A stretch of 58,525 bases of DNA from Oscillospiraceae bacterium (GTDB taxonomy: Bacteria > Bacillota > Clostridia > Oscillospirales > Ruminococcaceae): positions 1 through 58,525 of the forward strand of contig JAAWDH010000034.1 in the NCBI GenBank assembly GCA_022793675.1. Direction: 5' to 3'. Below the pieces are notes generated by a model. The model saw only the letters and a list, made by a program, of their open reading frames with translations, was not told the origin of the DNA and searched no databases. Position 1 is the stretch's first letter, and every line of letters begins with the position of its first letter. Shown here piece after piece: positions 16,213 through 25,024 of the stretch. The position numbers and the translations under genes are program-made.

Positions 16213-18438
16213 CTATTCCCCCTCAGGCAAATGCGCGCTGTATTGGCCGGGGGTAATGCCTTCGTAGCGCTTAAAGGCGCGGATCATCGTCCGCGATTCG
16301 ACATAGCCGGTCTGCTCGGCGGCCTCTTTTACGCTGGCGCCCTGTTCCAGCAGCCGCTTTGCCGCTTCCAGCCGCACCAAGTGCAGCTCGTCAAGCACCC
16401 CGTGCCCGCAGGTGTTCTTATAGCGGCGGCTCAGCGTAGAAAGGTTCATCCCCAGATAGTCGGCGATCATGCTGGCGTTAAGCGCAGGGTTCTGGTAATT
16501 CTCCCGGATATACGCCTGGACAGACTGCGCCCAAGGGCCGTTTTTATTGTCGGCAGTCTCGGCGTCCAGCCCGCACTGGGCGCGGTCGAACAACGCCCAA
16601 AGGCTGTCCTGGAGCTGGCTGATGGTGCGCTGGCGCAGGATATCCTTGACAACGCCGTCCCGCTCCCCTTCCGGCAGATAGGGCAGCACCACCTCCGCCA
16701 TCCCAATGTAACGGTGCTGGACCATCTCAAACGGAAGCTCCCGGCCGGAAAGGTCAAGCTTTACCATCTCCTCCAGGCATTTCCGCGCTTTGCCGTTGCT
16801 GCCGCTGGCGAGATAGCCGGAAAGCTTCTTCTGCCGGTCGAGGAAATCCTCATAGGGGCGGTATTCCTGGGTCTGGAGAATCTCGCTGGCCAGCCGCACG
16901 CCGGACTTGGCGTTCTGCTGCCAGAAAGCGTCGCTGCGCCGGGCGCGCTGTACCCAGTCCCAGGCGTCGGGCGCATCGGCAAGATGAATGCAGACATCGC
17001 TGACCGTACAGGAAACCGGCACCCCAAGGGTGCTTTCCACCAGCCCCACCGCCGCCTCGGCATCCGCTGGGGAAAAAGCTTTCCCGGAAACGGTGTCCTG
17101 CAGAAGCAGCACCATACACCCGCCATCGGCCAGGCTTACGCCGCCCCGTTCCGCCAGCAGCACCTCGTCAAGCACATTGCGCGCCGCAAATTGCAGCGTC
17201 TCCATCGTTTCAGGAAGCCTTTCCTTGGGGATATTGCGGAAGAACTCGGTCTGCTCCGGGTGGATCATCGAAAAGACCAGCAGCCGGTAAGGCTGCCCAT
17301 CCTCAATAAATTGGGAAAGGGCGGAATCGTCGTCCGTAATGCCCTGCAAATAGCGGCCGATATAGCCGCCGCGCTGCTGTTCGCGCTGGCGGGAGAGCTG
17401 GTTCTCCAGCGTTTCCCGCTCTTCGGCGACCCCGCGCAGCGCATTGGCAAAGCCCTCGATCGACTCGTAAGCGGGGTCATCCTCGCCGCGGCTTTTTTTC
17501 AGGAAGAGCAGCACCCGGTTGAAAGGCGACCAGGTGCGCCGCCCCAGCAGCATCGCGGCCCCAATCCCCACAACAAAGTATATCAGCACCTCGATCAGCA
17601 GCTGCTGCCAGATATTGAGGACCCCGGCGTAATAGCTGCTCTGGTCGGTCAAAAAGCCGTATTGCAGGCCCCAAATCTGGGAAGGGTAAACCGCATAAAG
17701 GTAACGGCTGCCGTTGATGGCGACCACGTCGCCGGTCTGGGCGGAAAGCAGCGACTCCCCAGCGGCCTGCGCCAGCTCGCCGCCGAACAGCAGCTCGTCC
17801 CCGCCGTTAATCAGAAAAGCCTCCGTACTCTCGCCTTCCCGCTGCAGCAGCCCTTCGTCCAGCTTCATCATCATCCCGACATAGCCCACCACCGCGCGGT
17901 ACTGGCTGTCGTACACCTGTCGCAGCACCAGCAGGTGCTCTTGGCCGCCGCCGCGGATAACCGTCACGCGGGAAGCCGGGCCGTCCTCCTCCAGCGCCGC
18001 CACAAACTCCTCCGGTTCCACCCCAAGCTCCCAGGTAAACAGGTCCATCATCCAGGGATGGTAGGTGCGCTGGCTGGAAACCATGTAGCCGCTGCGGGTA
18101 AAGTAGCAGAAACCGCGGGAATAGGAGCTTTGCTGGCTTACCGTCGCCGAAAACACCCCCACAAGCTGGCACAGCTCGTGGACATCCACAATAGACAGGC
18201 TCTGCTTCTGCCCCAGCGACGCAATAATCGGCTCCTCCGCCAGAATCCCGATCGCGTTCATAGCGTCGGTCAGCCGCTGGTCCATATCATGCCTGGCGGC
18301 ATAGGCCATCCGCTCGCGGTCTTCGATGATGGATTTCTGGATCCCCCGTTCCAGCTTGACCATCGTGTACATTGAAAGTACCAACGGTATCAAGCATACG
18401 CAAAGATATGACGCCAGCAGCTTTCTGTAAACTTTCAT
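16213..18438 (-). CDS. Membrane-anchored AraC-family regulator with extracytoplasmic sensor
   Basis: 741 residues. One TM helix lies at about residues 7-27 (LASYLCVCLIPLVLSMY), followed by a ~240-residue outside sensor region, a second TM at about 270-300 (LIEVLIYFVVGIGAAMLL), a cytoplasmic linker of about 330 residues, and a C-terminal AraC double helix-turn-helix (NPALNASMIADYLGMNLSTL; EAAEQTGYVESRTMIRAFKR). This layout is common in Clostridia and Paenibacillus for sensing extracellular sugars or peptides. It is cotranscribed with cbiB or lies just upstream, an unusual partner for cobalamin genes. The ligand is unknown. Confidence 0.88.
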   Translation of the reverse strand: MKVYRKLLASYLCVCLIPLVLSMYTMVKLERGIQKSIIEDRERMAYAARHDMDQRLTDAMNAIGILAEEPIIASLGQKQSLSIVDVHELCQLVGVFSATVSQQSSYSRGFCYFTRSGYMVSSQRTYHPWMMDLFTWELGVEPEEFVAALEEDGPASRVTVIRGGGQEHLLVLRQVYDSQYRAVVGYVGMMMKLDEGLLQREGESTEAFLINGGDELLFGGELAQAAGESLLSAQTGDVVAINGSRYLYAVYPSQIWGLQYGFLTDQSSYYAGVLNIWQQLLIEVLIYFVVGIGAAMLLGRRTWSPFNRVLLFLKKSRGEDDPAYESIEGFANALRGVAEERETLENQLSRQREQQRGGYIGRYLQGITDDDSALSQFIEDGQPYRLLVFSMIHPEQTEFFRNIPKERLPETMETLQFAARNVLDEVLLAERGGVSLADGGCMVLLLQDTVSGKAFSPADAEAAVGLVESTLGVPVSCTVSDVCIHLADAPDAWDWVQRARRSDAFWQQNAKSGVRLASEILQTQEYRPYEDFLDRQKKLSGYLASGSNGKARKCLEEMVKLDLSGRELPFEMVQHRYIGMAEVVLPYLPEGERDGVVKDILRQRTISQLQDSLWALFDRAQCGLDAETADNKNGPWAQSVQAYIRENYQNPALNASMIADYLGMNLSTLSRRYKNTCGHGVLDELHLVRLEAAKRLLEQGASVKEAAEQTGYVESRTMIRAFKRYEGITPGQYSAHLPEGE

Positions 18439-18487
18439 TTTGCATCTCCAGTCCTCTTGCAGTCACGGGCCAGCTATCCCTACTCCT

Positions 18488-18625
18488 GCCGGCAGCAGTT
18501 ATCGACGCAGTAGGCGGCTATGGCTGTGCCGACGTGTACCCCAGCGATTAAAAGTCTTTGCAGCTTAGCTCTGCTAAGCTAGGCTTTCCTTCAGAAAGCG
18601 TCAGAAAGCGTCAAAAAAGCGTCCT
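18488..18625 (-). repeat. Modular intergenic repeat, copy R4
   Basis: Minus orientation: ATCGACGCAGTAGGCGGCTA, AGCGATTAAAAGTCTTTGCA, GCTTAGCTCTGCTAAGC and GAAAGCGTC, the last repeated about three times. The head end sits 12 bp from the stop codon of the exonuclease gene. Confidence 0.85.
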
Positions 18626-18637
18626 TTAATTAATAAA

Positions 18638-19336
18638 TCACTTCTTCTTTTTCTTTTTGCCGTTTTTCTTGATACTGGGTTTGCGCTCGCGGATAGAGCC
18701 AAAGTCCCCAAACAAGTCCCCAAGCGTCGTACCGGCGGGCTCCGATTTGCCCATCACTTCCAAAATCACCCGTGTGCGCTCGGCAAAGGCCTCTTTATCC
18801 TTGCACAACGTCAGCAGCGACGCCGAATTCTCTGCGTCGGCGACGGCGCTGTGCTGGCTGCCGGCAAAATCCGTGTCCGATGCGCCAAGGGCGTTGCGCA
18901 GCGACAGCGGCGACCGCCGGGAAAGCCCCAAAAGCCTTGTATACACCTTCTGGAAATCCATCCAGCGCCGGAACTGCCCCGGCAGCTCCAACCCCTTCAG
19001 CCTGCATTCGCGGACCAGCTGCTTGCGGTCGGTATCGCTCCAGGAATAAATCCGCGTCGGCCCTTCGCCAATCCAGCCCGCAAACTGCGGCAGCGCCTCG
19101 CAGAGCAGCGGCGCGTCGTCCACGTCCTGCTGGGCAATGCCGGTCAAGGCGGTGATGTTGGGCTGGATCAGGTTCAGCTCCGGCCTGACGTTCTGGGAAA
19201 AACGGTCAACGAGCTTATAGTCCTCATCCAGCCGCACCGCGCCGATCTGGATAATTTCGCTGAGCACCACCGTCCGCGCTTCGGCGTTTTCCCGTGGGAT
19301 TGGGTTCATCTCAAAATCCAAAAAAATATGCTGCAT
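18638..19336 (-). CDS. DnaQ-like 3'-5' exonuclease
   Basis: 232 residues. DEDDh exonuclease motifs: IFLDFEMNP (Exo I Asp/Glu), SWSDTDRKQL (Exo II Asp) and HSAVADAENSASLL (Exo III His...Asp). The C-terminus is a lysine tail (KKNGKKKKKK) that may bind nucleic acid. It probably trims RNA or DNA 3' ends; the KapD/ERI-type subfamily is possible. A monocistronic gene with repeat R4 at its 3' end. Confidence 0.88.
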   Translation of the reverse strand: MQHIFLDFEMNPIPRENAEARTVVLSEIIQIGAVRLDEDYKLVDRFSQNVRPELNLIQPNITALTGIAQQDVDDAPLLCEALPQFAGWIGEGPTRIYSWSDTDRKQLVRECRLKGLELPGQFRRWMDFQKVYTRLLGLSRRSPLSLRNALGASDTDFAGSQHSAVADAENSASLLTLCKDKEAFAERTRVILEVMGKSEPAGTTLGDLFGDFGSIRERKPSIKKNGKKKKKK

Positions 19337-19537
19337 ATGTCCTCCTTGAAACGCCGGGGGTTCGGCCTGCCTAGCGCCTATGTAATCTGCCCGAGGGCAA
19401 TAAATGTCATAAAATAATTATAGCACAAATTCCGCTGCCGTGCGCACCAGCTTTTCTGTTCTAGTGGAGAAAATTTATAAAAATAATAGGACATTTTGGG
19501 CTAAAACTCCAGTTTCGCACTGCCAGCCCGAACCATA

Positions 19538-19566
19538 TTGCAGATTACCGTTTTTCGTGGTACAAT
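19538..19566 (+). promoter_or_regulatory. Promoter of nagA
   Basis: TTGCAG (19538-19543), 17-bp spacer, TACAAT (19561-19566). Confidence 0.75.
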
Positions 19567-19608
19567 AAACAATAGGGAAACCCGATCTGAAATAGAAAGG
19601 AAATGAGC

Positions 19609-20748
19609 ATGATGCTGTTTAAAAACGGGCTTGTTTTTACCGAAAGGAACACCTTTGAAAATGTGGATATCCTGGTCAGGGACGGCCGCTTTGCCGCCAT
19701 AGGGGAGAACCTCCCTGACAGCGGCGAAGAGGTCATTGACCTGCAGGGCAAAAAAGTGCTCCCCGGCCTGATTGACACCCACACCCACGGCTGCGGGATG
19801 TCTGATTTCTGCGACGGCACCCCCGAAGCTTTCCAAACCATGGCGGATACCTATATCAAGGCCGGCGTTACGACCGTCTGTCCCACCTCCATGACCCTGC
19901 CGCCCGCGCAGCTCAGCGCAATCTTCAAGGCTTACGCCGCCTGGATGGAAGAAGACCACCCCGGCACGCGCCTAATCGGCATCAACATGGAAGGCCCCTT
20001 CCTCAGCGTCCCCAAAAAAGGCGCCCATGTCGCAGAATATGTCATCCCTGCGGATATCGACACCTTCAAGCAGCTCTATGCCGACAGCGGCGAGCGCATC
20101 CTCTTGGTCGACGTCGCGCCGGAACAGGCTGACAACATGGCGTTCATCCGCCAGGCCAAGGATATCTGCACCGTCTCCGTCGCCCATACCGACGCCACCT
20201 ACGACCAGGTGATGGAAGCCTACAAGGCCGGCGCGAACCAGACGACCCACCTCTATAACGCGATGACCGGCCTTGTCCACCGCGAACCGGGCACCGTCGG
20301 CGCAGCGATTGACTCTACGGCCTACGCCGAGCTGATCTGCGACGGCGCCCATGTCCACCCGGCCGTCATCCGCGCCACCTTCAAGGCGATGGGCGACGAC
20401 CGCATCGTGGTCATCTCCGACTCGCTGATGGCCGCAGGGATGCCCGACGGCACTGTCTGCTCGCTGGGCGGCCAGGAAGTCATGGTCAAAGACGGCCGCG
20501 CCCAGCTGATGAACGGCGTCATTGCCGGATCCGTGGTCAATATCCTTGACGAAATCCGCCGGCTGATCTCCTTCGGCATCCCCGAGGAATCCGCCATCAA
20601 GTGTTCGACCATCAACCCCGCCAAAGCTGTGCGGATTGACGACAAGGTCGGCTCGATCTCCGTCGGCAAGTACGCCGACCTGCTTGTCCTCAACGACGAC
20701 TACACCCCGGCTATGGTCTATCGCGACGGTATCCAGCAGGATATCTAA
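19609..20748 (+). CDS. nagA: N-acetylglucosamine-6-phosphate deacetylase
   Basis: 379 residues. Amidohydrolase fold with the metal motif GLIDTHTHGCG, NMEGPFLS, VAHTDATYDQ, THLYNAMTGL and SDSLMAAG, with the catalytic Asp in SDS. It deacetylates GlcNAc-6-P for amino-sugar or cell-wall recycling. Three ATGs are close together; 19609 has the best distance (8 nt) to AGAAAGGAA. nagB is not adjacent. Repeat R5 begins four bases after the stop. Confidence 0.94.
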   Translation: MMLFKNGLVFTERNTFENVDILVRDGRFAAIGENLPDSGEEVIDLQGKKVLPGLIDTHTHGCGMSDFCDGTPEAFQTMADTYIKAGVTTVCPTSMTLPPAQLSAIFKAYAAWMEEDHPGTRLIGINMEGPFLSVPKKGAHVAEYVIPADIDTFKQLYADSGERILLVDVAPEQADNMAFIRQAKDICTVSVAHTDATYDQVMEAYKAGANQTTHLYNAMTGLVHREPGTVGAAIDSTAYAELICDGAHVHPAVIRATFKAMGDDRIVVISDSLMAAGMPDGTVCSLGGQEVMVKDGRAQLMNGVIAGSVVNILDEIRRLISFGIPEESAIKCSTINPAKAVRIDDKVGSISVGKYADLLVLNDDYTPAMVYRDGIQQDI

Positions 20749-20751
20749 AGG

Positions 20752-20946
20752 AGTACGACGCTTTTTGAAAAAAGCTTAGCAAAAACTTTTATTCGCCCGG
20801 GCAGCTGTGTGCGCAGCCATAGCCGCCTACTGCGTCGGTACTACTGACCAGCCGCGACATCTCACGCCATGTTTTTCGCTTACAAGCCGCCGAGCAGAGC
20901 CAGGCGGCAAACGCGAACTGTCTGCCGGCACAGCCGGCCGCTGGTA
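20752..20946 (+). repeat. Modular intergenic repeat, copy R5
   Basis: GAGTACGACGCTTTTTGAAA, AAAACTTTTATTCGCCCGGG, CAGCTGTGTGCGCAGCC, CGCCTACTGCGTCGGTA, then a block shared only with R7 (CCGCGACATC, CGCCATGTTTTTC, ACAAGCCGCCGAGC, CTGTCTGCCGGCACAGCCGG). Confidence 0.87.
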
Positions 20947-20970
20947 TACGAAAATGCTGACGGCTGGGAA

Positions 20971-21264
20971 ATGGACATCCATATGGCCATCGACCTTGTG
21001 TCTGACCTGGCGGCGCTGCTGTTGGAGTGCCGGGAAAACGGCAACGTCAATCTGCTGGAATTGGACGACACGCTGGATATGGACAACGGCAGGGTCTGTA
21101 TTACGGCTGGCCCGGAAGATACAGCGCTGCTTTGCCATATCCTTGACGATTTTGCGGCAAACCCTTTGGCTTACGATATCGCTGAGCTGATGGAATTGGA
21201 AGACTTGGAGGAAATGGCAGCTATCGTCGGAGAATTGCGGGCGGATCTCGCCCGATGCCAATAG
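20971..21264 (+). CDS. Small acidic hypothetical protein
   Basis: 97 residues from ATG 20971, not recognised. It is strongly acidic and leucine-rich (DLAALLLECRENGNVNLLEL, AELMELEDLEEMAAIVGEL), probably helical. Codon use resembles neighbouring genes. No convincing RBS is seen. An in-frame ATG at 20869 would add 34 residues read entirely from repeat R5, so either the repeat now supplies the start or the true 5' end was lost when the repeat arrived. Confidence 0.5.
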   Translation: MDIHMAIDLVSDLAALLLECRENGNVNLLELDDTLDMDNGRVCITAGPEDTALLCHILDDFAANPLAYDIAELMELEDLEEMAAIVGELRADLARCQ

Positions 21265-21345
21265 CAGCTGATTACAATAGTAATAGCGGCAGGGGATTCC
21301 CTGCCGCTTTGCTGTACCCAAGCCATCCAGGCTGGCGCGGATAGG

Positions 21346-21921
21346 CTAGTTGGGCAGGATCTGCGGGTTAGCAACCGTAAAGAGCTTCTTAGCCAGCGCG
21401 GTATGCTCTTTGACAAAGGTGGTCTTCATCGCCGTATAGCCGTCACGGTCATGCTCGTAGGCGTGCCACAGCCCCAGCTTCAGCATTTCATAGTCTTTGG
21501 CTGCTTCGGGGTGGGCGTTCAGATAATCCCGGAAATACAGCTCGTCGCAGTCCCCCGCCAGCCGCAGGTGGATATGGAACACCCGCTCGGCAAAGCCTTC
21601 CTCGGTATATCCTTTGTTCAGCGAGATCCGCGGCCCATGGTCGGCCATGCAGAGGTACCCGGCTTCAACCAGCCGCGCCTTGCCCCCCTGAAGCGCCGGC
21701 AGGCTCGGCCCCTCAATTAGGATGTCGATAATCGGCTTGGCCCAGATGCCTTCAATCGCCGTGCTGCCGATATGGTGGAAACGGAATGCCGGGCCGGGGA
21801 GGATCTGGCGCAGCGCCTTCTCTTCCTCCTCATACCAGCCCTTCCAGGCGTCTTGGTGCTCTGTCAAATAAACCGGAAACATCTGCCAAAGCTCTTCCAG
21901 GCTCATTTCCGAAAGCTTCAT
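21346..21921 (-). CDS. GrpB family protein (nucleotidyltransferase fold)
   Basis: 191 residues from ATG 21921 (RBS GGAGG). GrpB signature FRFHHIGSTAIEGIWAKPII followed by DILIEG places the conserved GS and Asp pair in the nucleotidyltransferase-like core; RVFHIHL and the FRDYLNAHPEAAKDYE motif follow. The family's reaction is poorly defined; it is sometimes fused to CoaE. Its ATG overlaps the TGA of hisS by four bases. Confidence 0.88.
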   Translation of the reverse strand: MKLSEMSLEELWQMFPVYLTEHQDAWKGWYEEEEKALRQILPGPAFRFHHIGSTAIEGIWAKPIIDILIEGPSLPALQGGKARLVEAGYLCMADHGPRISLNKGYTEEGFAERVFHIHLRLAGDCDELYFRDYLNAHPEAAKDYEMLKLGLWHAYEHDRDGYTAMKTTFVKEHTALAKKLFTVANPQILPN

Positions 21922-23159
21922 TCTGACCCTCCTAACCACTTAGGCTCGGTACCCTCGCCGCAGACCAGGTAGCCGTCAAAACCCTGTTCCTCCAGGCGCC
22001 CCAGGAATTTGCCCAGCTTTTTGGGCCGCGGAAACAGCCCGACGCTGTACCCGGCCTCGCGCAGGCTGTCCGCCGCCTTCAAAGCGGCAGCGCCCTCGCC
22101 GTCATTGCAGAACAGCGCGACGCGGCGGCGCTGGCCGGGGATGGCGAAGCCTTGGGATTCCAAAATCTGGAAAATACGCTCAAACCCAATCGAAAAGCCC
22201 ACCGCCGGGATATCCTCGCCGGTAAATTTCCCCACTAGGCCGTCATAGCGCCCGCCGCCGGCAACCGAGCCTTTATACTGGTCGCTGGCGATCTCAAAAA
22301 CTGTGCCGGTATAATAGCCCTGGCCCCTGACCAGCAGCGGGTCGAAAACGACGCTGTACTGCCCGCCGGCCAGGCCCTCGGCGTCGGCAATCAGCTGCTC
22401 CAGCCGCGCAAGCGCTTCGGTTTCGGCACAGCAGGCCTTGACGCTTTCAAGCGTCTTGCCGCTAAGCGCCGCCCGCAGCTTTTCCGTAACCGCCGGGGCA
22501 ATGTCTTTGCCCGCCAGCTCGTCCATCACGCCGTCCTCACCGATTTTGTCCCATTTGTCCAGCGTGACGCAGACGGTGTCCATCAGCCCCTCTGCCACGC
22601 CGGCATAACGCAGGATGCCCCGCAGCACCTTCCGGTCGTTGACGCGGACCGTGAACCGCCCAATCTGCAGCTTCAGCAGCGCGGCGGCCGTCGTGTGGAT
22701 CAGCTCCAGCTCGCACAGCGGGGAACTGCTGCCGATAATATCGATGTCGCACTGGATAAACTCCCGCATCCGGCCCTTCTGGGGGCGCTCGGCGCGGTAG
22801 GCCTTGTCGATCTGGATACATTTAAACGGCGAGAGGAGCTTGGCGCGGTTGTTGGCGTAAAAACGGCTCAGCGGCAGGGTCAGGTCGTACCGCAGCCCCA
22901 AATCGCAGAGGCTGCCGGCGTCGCCGGTAGCCAGCGCCGCGTCCAGCTTCTCCCCGCGCTTGAGGATTTTGAACATCAGGTTCAGGTTGTCGCCGCCGTC
23001 GCTTTTTTCCAGGTTTTCCATATCCTCGATAGCCGGCGTAAGGATGCGTTCAAAGCCTGCGCAGCGGTAGGTCTCCAGGATGACGCCCTGCAAATAATCC
23101 CGCAGCAGCGTTTGCCGGGGCAGATAGTCCGCCGTCCCTTTTACAGGCGTAGATTTCAT
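21918..23159 (-). CDS. hisS: Histidine--tRNA ligase (archaeal/eukaryote-like type)
   Basis: 413 residues from ATG 23159. Class II synthetase: start KGTADYLP, LRYDLTLPLSRFYANN, motif 2 AYRAERPQKGRMREFIQCDI, HisA-type motif LVRGQGYYTGTVFEI, GGGRYDGLVGKF and motif 3 VGFSIGFERIF, then a short anticodon-binding domain. LRYDLT and FIQCDID are more like the archaeal/eukaryotic enzyme than the usual bacterial one. The usual RGLDYYTG reads RGQGYYTG here, but the catalytic Arg is kept. A HisZ-like or second-copy role cannot be excluded. Confidence 0.85.
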   Translation of the reverse strand: MKSTPVKGTADYLPRQTLLRDYLQGVILETYRCAGFERILTPAIEDMENLEKSDGGDNLNLMFKILKRGEKLDAALATGDAGSLCDLGLRYDLTLPLSRFYANNRAKLLSPFKCIQIDKAYRAERPQKGRMREFIQCDIDIIGSSSPLCELELIHTTAAALLKLQIGRFTVRVNDRKVLRGILRYAGVAEGLMDTVCVTLDKWDKIGEDGVMDELAGKDIAPAVTEKLRAALSGKTLESVKACCAETEALARLEQLIADAEGLAGGQYSVVFDPLLVRGQGYYTGTVFEIASDQYKGSVAGGGRYDGLVGKFTGEDIPAVGFSIGFERIFQILESQGFAIPGQRRRVALFCNDGEGAAALKAADSLREAGYSVGLFPRPKKLGKFLGRLEEQGFDGYLVCGEGTEPKWLGGSE

Positions 23160-23194
23160 AATAATCTTCCCTTCATACATAGATAGATGTTATT

Positions 23195-23223
23195 ATCATA
23201 CCACCACGCCCGGAAAATGTCAA
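23195..23223 (-). promoter_or_regulatory. Promoter of hisS-grpB
   Basis: TTGACA (23223-23218), 17-bp spacer, TATGAT (23200-23195). Confidence 0.85.
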
Positions 23224-23334
23224 TGTTTTTTAGCGTATTTTTCATTTTCAATATGTTGCATACAAAATATAACCTCCTATCGGCTGCGTTTCCGATATTT
23301 TCATGCTTTTCCCGGTGAATTTACAAATCTGTCC

Positions 23335-23363
23335 TTGCTTTTCGCTGTAAAATGCGCTATACT
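23335..23363 (+). promoter_or_regulatory. Promoter of the cyclophilin operon
   Basis: TTGCTT (23335-23340), 17-bp spacer, TATACT (23358-23363). The rest of the 23160-23461 gap is AT-rich and shows no gene. Confidence 0.7.
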
Positions 23364-23461
23364 AGCTATTATGCGCAAATAAGGCCGCCCTGCTTTGCCG
23401 CGGGGCGATTGACCGGAAAGCCGGCTTTGGCTGGCATAGCTCAGAAAGGATGAGGAACAGA

Positions 23462-24355
23462 ATGAAAAAAATTGCGCGCCTTGCCGCTGCTTTGATGGCC
23501 GCGGTCATGCTCCTGGCTGGGTGCGGCGGGGTGGATCCCTCCAAAATCGATTATATCCAGCTGCGGGCCCCCGAAGAGGGGCAGGATATCGCGGTAGTGG
23601 ACACGACGCTCGGCGAGATCACCATCCTGCTCTACACCGACGAGGTCCCCGCCGTGGTGCAGAATTTCAAAGACCTGGCGGAAAAGGGCTTTTTTAACGG
23701 CCAGATCATCTACCAGGTCGTGCCCGCCGCAGGCGCGGCCCTTTTCGGCAGCTCCACCCCCGACGGCAACACCCCCGACAGCAGCACCGGCAAGCCGATC
23801 AAGGCCGAGTATTCCGAAAACCTCTGGCCTTTTTCCGGGGCGGTCTGCGCCCTGTGCGGCGAAATGGGGCAGCTGTTTATGAAAAAGAATTATTTTGACT
23901 CCCGCAGCTTCTTTATCGCCAACGTCCCCATGGACGACGAGACCATCGCCAAAATGGAGGAGAACTTCTTCCCGGCGATGATGAGCAACGCCTTCAAGGA
24001 AATGGGCGGCGCGCCCGGCCTCTCCCAGTACCACACCGTCTTCGGCAAAGTCATCCAGGGGATGGACGTCGTCAACGCTATCCAGGAAGTCGCGCTTACC
24101 GAAATCGAATACTCCGACGAGGAAGCGGCCGCGGCGGCCGCCGGCGACTATGAGGACGCCTACCGGCCTGTGGAGGATATTGTCATCAACTCGGTGACCC
24201 TCTCCACCTTCCGCGCCGCCGATTACGAGTCCCTGGACAATACCCTCACCGACGCCGAATACGCCGACCTGGTGGCCCGCAGCGAAATCGACCAGGCCGC
24301 CATCGACGAAGCCATCCAGAACGGCACCTACAACCAGCCCGAATCCTCCAAGTGA
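23462..24355 (+). CDS. Cyclophilin-type lipoprotein with degenerate active site
   Basis: 297 residues from ATG 23462 (GAGGAA 6 nt upstream). Lipoprotein signal with lipobox LLAGC. The cyclophilin fold is recognisable (VDTTLGEITILLYTDEVPAV, QNFKDLAEKGFFNGQIIYQV, YHTVFGKVIQGMDVVNAI). The catalytic [13 protein letters not shown] segment, however, is replaced by IYQVVPAAGAALFGS and the GSQFFI motif by SRSFFIA. The catalytic Arg is lost, so it is likely a chaperone-like or inactive isomerase on the outer face of the membrane. First of three tandem cyclophilin genes. Confidence 0.82.
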   Translation: MKKIARLAAALMAAVMLLAGCGGVDPSKIDYIQLRAPEEGQDIAVVDTTLGEITILLYTDEVPAVVQNFKDLAEKGFFNGQIIYQVVPAAGAALFGSSTPDGNTPDSSTGKPIKAEYSENLWPFSGAVCALCGEMGQLFMKKNYFDSRSFFIANVPMDDETIAKMEENFFPAMMSNAFKEMGGAPGLSQYHTVFGKVIQGMDVVNAIQEVALTEIEYSDEEAAAAAAGDYEDAYRPVEDIVINSVTLSTFRAADYESLDNTLTDAEYADLVARSEIDQAAIDEAIQNGTYNQPESSK

Positions 24356-24381
24356 CCATGAATTAGAAAGGAATGTCTGTT

Positions 24382-24981
24382 ATGTTCAATTTCCGCGAAA
24401 CCAAGCCCGGCGACACGTTCGTCACCTTGAAAACCAACCGCGGCGATATCCGCCTGCTGATGCTGCCCGAAGCCGCCCCCAAAGCGGTAGAGAATTTCGT
24501 CACCCATTGCAAAGACGGCTACTATGACGGCGTCGTCTTCCACCGCGTCATCCCCGACTTTATGATCCAGGGCGGCGACCCCACCGGCACCGGCTCCGGC
24601 GGCGAGAGCATCTGGGGCAAAGATTTCGAGGACGAATTCTCCGGCGAGGCCCGCAACTTCCGCGGCGCGCTGTCCATGGCCAACGCCGGCCCCGCCACCA
24701 ACGGCAGCCAGTTCTTTATCGTACAGGCCGGCCCCGAAACCATGCGCCGGGAGGCTTTTGAAATGCTGGGGCGGCAGGGGAAGACCTTCCCGGAACCCGT
24801 CATCGAAGAATACCTGAAGCGCGGCGGCACCCCTTGGCTGGACGGCGCGCACACCGTTTTCGGGCAGGTGCTGTCCGGCATGGACGTTGTCGACGCGATT
24901 GCCCATACCAAAACCGGCCCCGGCGACCGGCCGCAGATGGACGTCGTGATTGAAAGCGCCGTCGTTGAAACGGCAGAGTAA
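24382..24981 (+). CDS. Cytoplasmic cyclophilin-type peptidyl-prolyl isomerase
   Basis: 199 residues from ATG 24382 (AAAGGA 9 nt upstream; ATG 24373 is too close). No signal peptide. A complete active site is visible: [28 protein letters not shown] and [17 protein letters not shown]. It catalyses proline cis-trans isomerisation in the cytoplasm. It lies between two secreted relatives in one apparent operon, 26 nt after the first and 43 nt before the third. Confidence 0.93.
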   Translation: MFNFRETKPGDTFVTLKTNRGDIRLLMLPEAAPKAVENFVTHCKDGYYDGVVFHRVIPDFMIQGGDPTGTGSGGESIWGKDFEDEFSGEARNFRGALSMANAGPATNGSQFFIVQAGPETMRREAFEMLGRQGKTFPEPVIEEYLKRGGTPWLDGAHTVFGQVLSGMDVVDAIAHTKTGPGDRPQMDVVIESAVVETAE

Positions 24982-25024
24982 AACTGGCGGTTTTACTGCA
25001 ATTTGGAAAGCGAGGAAACCTTTA

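Noticed and set aside
15331-18375. A 1014-codon open frame on the plus strand
   Set aside because: It lies opposite cbiB and the AraC gene, has an Arg/Pro/His-rich composition and no recognisable motif; long antisense frames are expected at this GC content.
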